This document shows positions 58,674 through 64,000 of a stretch of 64,000 nt of DNA, one piece after another. The notes beneath the pieces are model-generated. The model saw only the letters and a program-made list of their open reading frames with translations. It did not search any database and was not told the origin of the DNA. The stretch comes from Ceratobasidium sp. AG-K (taxonomy: Eukaryota; Basidiomycota; Agaricomycetes; Cantharellales; Ceratobasidiaceae): NCBI GenBank assembly GCA_037039685.1, contig JAWNGF010000016.1, positions 496,001 through 560,000 on the forward strand, given 5' to 3'. Within the stretch, counting starts at the first letter, position 1. The number at the start of each line of letters is the position of its first letter. Position numbers and translations under genes: made by a program.

Positions 58674-59170
58674 TGTTGCAACCCAACACTATGATGGTTG
58701 CCAACTGTAACTGTATGTGCTCAAGTCAAGACTTAGAGAGACTTGGCACCCAAAGAACTGTGAACTGTAGACTGTGAATGGCACTAAGACCTGAGGATCC
58801 AAGGTAACCCTGAGGGAAACCCAGTGAAGGACTGTTTGTTGGGGAAATGACAGGGCAAAACAAGATGGGGATACCATGCTTGTTGTTGCCTCATTATATA
58901 TTCAGAAAAGGCATGAGTTATACTCATGCCAAGAAACAAGTCATACAAAACTAACCAATTGGAAAGCTCGATGAGTCATGTCCTAGAAAGGAACATGACT
59001 TGCCAAGAAAGGAAGTCGTAAGACAAAAGAAAAAGGAAGCAGCCTAAGGCTGTGCAAGAACAAAGAAAACTAGACACAAAGGAAGCACGCACAAAGGAAG
59101 GGAGAACAAAAGGAACACAAGACAAGCAACTAGGAGACAAAGTCCATTGGAGGGGCCTTAGTTCACAACA
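58674..59170 (-). repeat. Element C 5' LTR
   Basis: On the minus strand TGTTGTGAACTAAGG ... GGGTTGCAACA, 497 bp. TATA-like GAATATATAATGAGG at about 58902-58888. Confidence 0.85.
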
Positions 59171-59903
59171 CTGGGTCTCCATAGTGCTATATAGCACTAT
59201 GAAGCCCTATAGCAAATAAGCTACATCCTCTAAACCTAGCAGTCCATAGCAGTGCCCATTGCTACATAGTGCTATGTAGCACTATGAAGCAGAGTCCCAA
59301 TTTGGTGATTCAAACAGAAAAGTCTGAGACAGGTGGCTGTCCACTTACCATTTATGGTAATGATATTCCCAGATAGGTAGTTTGATATTGTTTACTCATT
59401 TACCCATTTTGGGACAAACTTTTGAACCAGCCAGCAGATTTCCATCCCCTTGGTACCAATGGGACTATATGCTACCAAATACCCCCAGGGGAGGTGCAGT
59501 GGGTGCACTCAGACATGTGGAATAGGGGGAAAAAGTCACTTCAAGGGGCAGGGTGGGACTTGAAGTTTCAACTCAGCTGAGTGCCTAAAATGGGTAAATT
59601 ACATCCCAATCTGGAATTTCAAATATTGCCAAAAAAGGAAATTTTAAAAGTGTCTCAAAATCGAAGATTACTATGTATGGAAATTCATTTATCCAAATTT
59701 GGACTAATTACTTACCATATATGGTAAGTGCACAGCCACCTGTCTCAGACTTTTCTGTTTGAATCACCACATTGGGACTCTGCTTCATACTGCTACATAG
59801 CACTATGTAGCAATGGGCACTGCTATGGACTGCTAGGTTTAGTGGATGTAGCCTATTTGCAATAGGGCTTCATAGTGCTTTATAGCACTATGGAGCCCTA
59901 GCC
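59171..59903. mobile_element. Second foldback MITE, ~730 bp, ~185-bp TIRs
   Basis: The left arm (59174-59361: CCATAGTGCTATATAGCAC, CATAGCAGTGCCCATTGCTAC, AGTCTGAGACAGGTGGCTGT) is mirrored at 59715-59900. The non-palindromic centre shares phrases with the first foldback, such as CCAGCCAGCAGATTTCC...GGTACCAATG against CTAGCCAGGGGTTTCCC...TGTACCAATG and CCCCCAGG/CCTTCAGG, so the two belong to related families. Its left end abuts the element C LTR. A TA duplication could not be confirmed. Confidence 0.75.
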
Positions 59904-59953
59904 AGGTTTACAGATGAAACCATATACACGTCTCCCAACCCTAACCAATTTGA

Positions 59954-60352
59954 TTGCCCAATCATAGTTCTCACACTTTACTCAAAAGGTGCTGGCAAGG
60001 GGGGAAACATAACTGGGCTAATAAGCAGTTGAACATAGCATTGGTTTCATACCTGGCACTGCAACTGTGGGAGCACTGGCTTGAACATGACTTTCATTCA
60101 ATCCTCATGGAGACAACTCAATACTATGCCAAAAAGTATGTTCATATTCCACCCCAGTGGATTCTTTATGTTGCCCCACCATTGTCCAGGGAGAGGCCTG
60201 AGGTTCACACAGCTACACTCATCCAGCTCAATGGTGCCCTGATGGGAATCTGGAATATGCTTAACAGCAAACTGCCTCAGATCCAAAGTGTTGTTGCAGC
60301 ACTTCTAAAACAATTGAGGAAGGGGGCAGAGAATAACAATGATGATAATTGA
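59954..60352 (+). other. Unassigned open frame, 133 codons, no ATG at its start
   Basis: Protein-like sequence with a regular helical look: KQLNIALVSYLALQLWEHWL, PPQWILYVAPPLSRERPEVH, LNGALMGIWNMLNSKLPQIQ, ending LRKGAENNNDDN. The frame opens at a TTG, so it is probably the C-terminal piece of a transposon protein whose upstream part was lost to the adjacent foldback. I recognise no family. Confidence 0.35.
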
Positions 60353-60494
60353 GTACCAGTCCAAGCCAGTTTGTGGTATAACTTGATGCATTGATGTAGA
60401 TACAAATACTATGCACATATATGCACTTTCCATTGAATTGATACACTCAAACAAATATTGTGGGGAAATTACTCAAAAAAAACATATGGGACAA

Positions 60495-60784
60495 GGGCTG
60501 GGCCAAATTCAGCTGCACACCACTCAACCAAAATTGAGATATCTCACTTGGCTCTTGAGGTCTCATGATGCCCAGGACTATCTCAGCAGCCTCTGGACTG
60601 CTCGGGATTGCTCATAAGCGCTCAGGAGACAAGCAAGCAAAAGGCTAGTTTCTGCTCATAACCTTTTGTGAGCACTCACAAACCATCACAAGCTTGATGA
60701 GATAGTTCCTGCCATCACAAGAACTCACAAGCCAAACAAGATGTCTCACTTTTGGTTGAGTAGGAGCTATGTTTGGGCTGGGCC
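60495..60784. repeat. Imperfect hairpin MITE, ~290 bp
   Basis: The left half (GGGCTGGGCCAAATTCAGCT, CTCAACCAAAATTGAGATA) and right half (TCTCACTTTTGGTTGAG, AGCTATGTTTGGGCTGGGCC) are inverted copies with many mismatches. The centre is at about 60640. It is an old palindromic element with no coding capacity. Confidence 0.6.
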
Positions 60785-60951
60785 AATTAGCTCCAGGCCA
60801 CAACCAGCACAATTTCGACTTTTCACAACCATACATTGGACTGGTTATCTGGCGTCCTGCTCCAGGGCACTCTTTGGCTCCAGAGCCTGCATCAGGAAAA
60901 CTGGTTGCATATTCATCTGGAAAACTGGAAAAACCTGGATGGGGATATATA

Positions 60952-61152
60952 CACTGAGCCAAAAAAGAAATGCACACATGACCCGTTTTGGTGTGCAATC
61001 TCAGTGATGCTTGCTCAGTCAGCCAAATCGATGAGAGTTGCTAATAGAAAGTGTGCAAATGCACTTGTAGATTGTATATACACAATATAAGCTTACTATG
61101 TGACAAAATGAGCAGTATAAAACAAAATTAGTGGATCGGCAGCTGTGCATTT
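60952..61152 (-). repeat. Displaced right TIR of the Tc1-like element
   Basis: CACTGAGCCAAAAAAGAAATG ... CAGCTGTGCATTT, ~90% similar to 36876-37080. It abuts the inverted remainder of the element A 3' LTR at 61153, and its last bases CATTT (61148-61152) are the reverse complement of AAATG at the left of A. Confidence 0.8.
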
Positions 61153-61629
61153 TGTTGCAACCTGCTAATGCCTATGGTTGACAACTGCTAATGGCCTTTG
61201 AGATGTGAGAACAATATGTGATAAGTCTTCTAAGACTCTATCACTAAGGTGGACAAATGCTAGTCTTGTCAGTACAAGTCACTAGCTCCTATGTCCAAGT
61301 GGCTGTGCTAAGGGCTAAGTAGCCTAGTGCCTCTGATCACACTGCATGGAGAGTTGACGAGGCAAAGCAAGCTGGGGATGACCAGGCTTGCAAGCCAGTA
61401 TATATACTCAGAGAACAAGTGAGTCATAGTATATACATGAGTCACAAGTCTGAGTCAAAGTCTGAGTCATAAAGGGGGCTGCGCAGGCCAGCCAATAGAA
61501 GACAGCATGAGTCATATGACTCATGGTGCCACATCATCCATACACCTCACTAAACAAGGGAGAGGGCTCAACAAAGAGAAAGAGCGCTTAGGGCACCAGA
61601 ACAAGCCATGAGTCCACAAACAGAACAGA
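61153..61629 (-). repeat. Element A 3' LTR, distal 477 bp, inverted
   Basis: Reads as the reverse complement of the element A 5' LTR from its TCTGTTCTGTTTG position to its GGTTGCAACA end. With the 25 bp at 46258-46282 it rebuilds a 497-bp LTR split by a 5-bp duplication. Confidence 0.9.
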
Positions 61630-62080
61630 TGTTGTAAGCTTCTTCTTGATGGCTGTGAGACAAGCCGCAATGGAGAGTGGACGGCACTAAGACCTAAGAG
61701 ACCTCTTGAATTGCACCACACTTAAGTAGCTGTAGACTCTTAAGGGTAGGGGTGGTTCAATGTGTCACTCAAAGGGGATGTTTGATGAGACAAAACAAGC
61801 TGGGGTTACCAGGCTTGTTGGTCCTCCATATATATATACACAAAGTGGCCAAGTCATACAATGCGCAGCCACATGAGTCATAACAGTCTACCAATCAGGA
61901 GTGTCCATGTGAGTCATGCTGTATGAACAGACATGACTTGTACAAAAGCACAGCCGTGTTACACAGTGTAACAGAAGGAACCACAAGAAGGTGGCAACGT
62001 GGCAAACGGAAACAGAAACATGGCACAAGGCAAAGTACAGGTGGGCAAGGCAACAGGCAAGTCCAATGGAGGGAGCTGGC
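61630..62080 (-). repeat. B-family LTR, inverted, last 8 bp cut by element D
   Basis: On the minus strand it ends GCTTACAACA at 61630 and is followed by TCTGT. Its start is lost at GCCAGCTCCC (62080), where element D begins. It shares TCTCATCAAA and ACACATTGAA with the 53037 LTR, but its end (CCATTGCGGCTTG) resembles the 46283 LTR. Confidence 0.85.
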
Positions 62081-62494
62081 TGTCATGAGCTGACTAAGCT
62101 CAGACATTTTATTCTGATTTTATATCTTTTTTTCGAACACTTTCCTTTTTTGGTACAAATGTCCTCTGGCGCTTAACTTGTATCATGTGATGTATTTGTC
62201 TTTCCATTTGATATTGGTGATTGCTTCCAGAACTTCCAGAATGTTGAGTCATACCTCTTATCTCGCTTATCATTGGTTATACTTGGCTTTCTCACACTGA
62301 TAGATGACGACGTGGCACTGATCCCTCATGTATATAAACCCAGAGGTCAAGCCGGTTAACGAGAGGGCTTGACCTCCTCTCCACTAGGACTTGCCCAATC
62401 AAATCCTCCTTACTATCACTACTCCTTGGGTTCTAAGACTTATCTAGTCGAACCCCTTAACCTTTCATATACCTAATTGACTCAAGTCGGGACA
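62081..62494 (+). repeat. Element D 5' LTR
   Basis: TGTCATGAGCTGAC ... CAAGTCGGGACA, 414 bp with TG...CA ends. The right end was set from the 2-bp spacer and primer site rule seen in A, B and C. TATATAAA at 62331-62338; predicted RNA 5' end GGCTTGACCT at 62366-62375. Confidence 0.7.
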
Positions 62495-62496
62495 TT

Positions 62497-62506
62497 AGGT
62501 CAAGCC
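62497..62506 (+). promoter_or_regulatory. Element D self-primer binding site
   Basis: AGGTCAAGCC, 2 bp after the LTR, 10/10 complementary to GGCTTGACCT at 62366-62375, which is ~35 bp downstream of the TATA box. Confidence 0.65.
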
Positions 62507-62975
62507 TTTCTAGCATTGGCCTTAAGCCCCTGCTCTTGCACCAAGTAGATAGAACGTACACTGGAAAATGGGCATAGTACAACAGACAAAGAGCTATACT
62601 TGCTATAGACCAGTAGTCCCACGTTGCTATGCACTGTCAGTGAACCCAATCGTTGTCCTCTTTCGGGTCATAGCGGCTTTAGTCAGCTAAATACAACCTT
62701 ACTCTGTCATACACTGTCACTATCATGCCCGCCCAAGGCTGTTGATAATCGATAAGATCAGATAAGGAGTATATAAAGCCAAAGCTTAGCGTCTAGCACC
62801 CTTCACTTCCAAATCAACATCTCGAGGAAGCCAGATCCTCTCAAGTCAACCTGGAAAGTGGTCGGAGCACCACTCAAGTTAACACTCACATCCATCAAGA
62901 ACCACATCAACTCGTTGTCCCCATCAATATGCACTAAAAAAGGATTAATTAGTAACTAACTAATTAACCTTAAAA

Positions 62976-63787
62976 GTGTTCCCCGCATTTTTTAGCCTCT
63001 GCAAAGCAGTCTTTAAACTAAAAGACTTTGTACTTAATCTAGACACTAAAGTCAATGAATTGAACAGTCAAATTGAAGTACTAGAAGAAGATCAAGTCAA
63101 GCAAGCAGAGGAACTAAGGGTAGAACGTACAAGGAACAACAAAAACCACAATCAACTTGAAGCTGATTACCAATCACTTCATTCAAGACTTGAGTTCATT
63201 GAAATAAGCATCAATAACACAAACAAGCAACAAACCGATCAAGATTGTGTCCAAAGCATAAATCTAGCTGACACTAATATTGAAGTTGAGCGCCTACAAG
63301 CGCAAAACCGCGTCCTGATTGAAAATTGCAACCAACTTATCAAAATCCCAGAAAAACACACTCAAAAGGTTGAAAACCTCATCAATAATAACAAACGTCA
63401 GTGGCGCACCATCGAGACTCTCAAAGACAAAATCAAGAGCAGATACTGCCCTCTTGCATCAGAAGTGCGTATTCCTATTAACCAGGATTACCGCCTTCTA
63501 AACCATCTTAACACCATCGCCCCCAACCCTTTTCAGTGGGACCAAGACCTCGACTCACACAGGAACAACACAGGGAACAGCTCAGGCTAGAATCCCTATC
63601 ACTCTTTATTGAAGACGTTCATTGTAACTACATATACAAACAGTACAACGAACTAGGAGTGATCAATGCATTGTTTCTGGAGGACAAAAATCTTGAATTG
63701 GTGTTTTTAAGAAGTTTACGTGTCATTAAAGATAGACAAGTTTGCAGAAGGATTTGCAATATTCTGTACGGTCTGGGCTCCCAATAA
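62976..63787 (+). CDS. Element D pre-gag coiled-coil ORF, unknown
   Basis: An open frame with no in-frame ATG begins near 62976; TTTTTTAG at about 62988-62995 could be a splice acceptor, so an upstream exon may supply the start. The product is a long coiled coil (LNLDTKVNELNSQIEVLEED, QVKQAEELRVERTRNNKNHN, IEVERLQAQNRVLIENCNQL, KVENLINNNKRQWRTIETLK). The frame closes at 63590, but the overlapping frame continues convincingly from about 63545 (LTQEQHREQLRLESLSLFIE, ALFLEDKNLELVFLRSLRVI, RRICNILYGLGSQ) to TAA 63785-63787. A single shift or a programmed switch is therefore possible. No family recognised. It sits 25 bp before gag. Confidence 0.5.
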
Positions 63788-63811
63788 ATCCACACTTCTC
63801 CCTGCTCCAAT

Positions 63812-64000
63812 ATGTCTAGAGCCCCATCACCAACTCAAGGAGGGTTCACCCAAATATCTGAAACATCCCCACCCGATGTAGTAGCACACGCAATCAATGC
63901 TCTAATAGATGAGGTGCAAAAGATAAACGGCCACATCAATGCCTTGAATAGCATCACTACCACACTAGAACAAGGAATTGACAACACTGTTGCAGATGTC
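63812..64000 (+). CDS. Element D gag-like ORF, N-terminal part
   Basis: ATG 63812, open to the window end: MSRAPSPTQGGFTQISETSP, then a helical stretch VAHAINALIDEVQKINGHIN. A Ser/Pro-rich start followed by a coiled coil resembles the gag N-termini of A, B and C. Capsid and zinc knuckle would lie beyond the window. Confidence 0.55.
   Translation, partial: MSRAPSPTQGGFTQISETSPPDVVAHAINALIDEVQKINGHINALNSITTTLEQGIDNTVADV

Larger units (their letters stand above)
53496..59170 (-). mobile_element. Ty3 chromovirus, element C, reverse orientation, truncated in the chromodomain
   Basis: On the minus strand: 5' LTR 59170-58674 (497 bp), primer site, gag, pol, ending abruptly at the B-type LTR (53495) within the chromodomain after WWKGYPPSKD. 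Its 3' end and 3' LTR are absent. LTR length and the GTTGCAACA terminus match element A, so A and C are related families. Confidence 0.9.
62081..64000 (+). mobile_element. Ty3-like element D, 5' part, runs off right edge
   Basis: 5' LTR 62081-62494, primer site, a long leader, a coiled-coil ORF, then a gag-like ORF from ATG 63812. Inserted 8 bp from the end of a B-type LTR. RT and integrase lie outside the window, so the Ty3 call rests on LTR form, self-primer and gag-like start. Confidence 0.7.

Noticed and set aside
60952..61152. A second, independent copy of the Tc1-like element
   Set aside because: It ends exactly where the inverted element A LTR begins, with the A target duplication in mirror orientation, and it completes the missing right TIR of the 36.9-kb element. 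One displaced element explains everything.

Overview
The window looks like nuclear DNA of a filamentous basidiomycete. Genes are compact and split by many ~45-60 bp introns, intergenic gaps are mostly short, and every recognisable family is eukaryotic/fungal. The repeats are Tf1-like Ty3 chromoviruses, a Tc1/mariner-like element, foldback MITEs and a truncated LINE. An Agaricomycete of the Rhizoctonia/Ceratobasidiaceae type is my best guess; that is inference from style, not a database match.

Left part (1-35.2 kb): a gene-dense, CpG-containing host region. In order: a Ser/Thr-rich membrane protein (-, cut by the window edge); BFR2/AATF ribosome-biogenesis factor (-); a CLC chloride channel/transporter with CBS domains (+); TRAPPC12-like TPR protein (+); a Pro/Gln-rich protein with an AT-hook-like N-terminus (-); NUP53/NUP35 nucleoporin (+); a YEA4/SLC35B4 nucleotide-sugar transporter (-); PRP4 spliceosomal WD40 protein (+); MBP1/Swi6-type KilA-N plus ankyrin cell-cycle transcription factor (-); YVC1-type TRP channel (+); BYE1-like PHD/TFIIS-M/SPOC protein (-); GAPDH (-); SNT2 BAH/PHD/ELM2/SANT/GATA/ePHD chromatin protein (+). 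These are housekeeping genes with no evident pathway cluster. Four pairs are divergent with intergenic regions of ~100-265 bp, and each such region carries at least one CACGTG. A 5'-truncated LINE with a 15-bp target duplication sits in the BYE1 upstream region.

Right part (35.8-64 kb): a CpG-poor nest of transposons. A Tc1-like element with ~210 bp terminal inverted repeats (TIRs) is the oldest layer. A 1.05 kb foldback MITE is inserted at a TA next to its left TIR, a solo LTR interrupts its transposase, and Ty3 element A is inserted in its right TIR. Element B is inserted in the 3' LTR of A. The remainder of A's 3' LTR and the Tc1 right TIR lie 15 kb further on in inverted orientation, with both 5-bp target duplications preserved. 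This indicates an inversion of about 53.5-61.6 kb with breakpoints in inverted copies of the B-type LTR. Between the breakpoints lie a reversed, truncated element C, a second foldback, an unassigned ORF and a hairpin MITE. A fourth Ty3 element (D) is inserted in the distal B-type LTR and runs off the right edge.

All four Ty3 elements share a Tf1-style self-priming layout: a 10-12 nt primer-binding site starting 2 bp after the 5' LTR is complementary to an LTR stretch ~30-40 bp downstream of a TATA box, the expected RNA 5' end. Elements A and B carry an extra ORF after pol, and D carries a coiled-coil ORF before gag; I recognise neither. A, B and C are dead, mainly through in-frame TGA codons where CGA (Arg) is expected, consistent with decay of methylated CpG.
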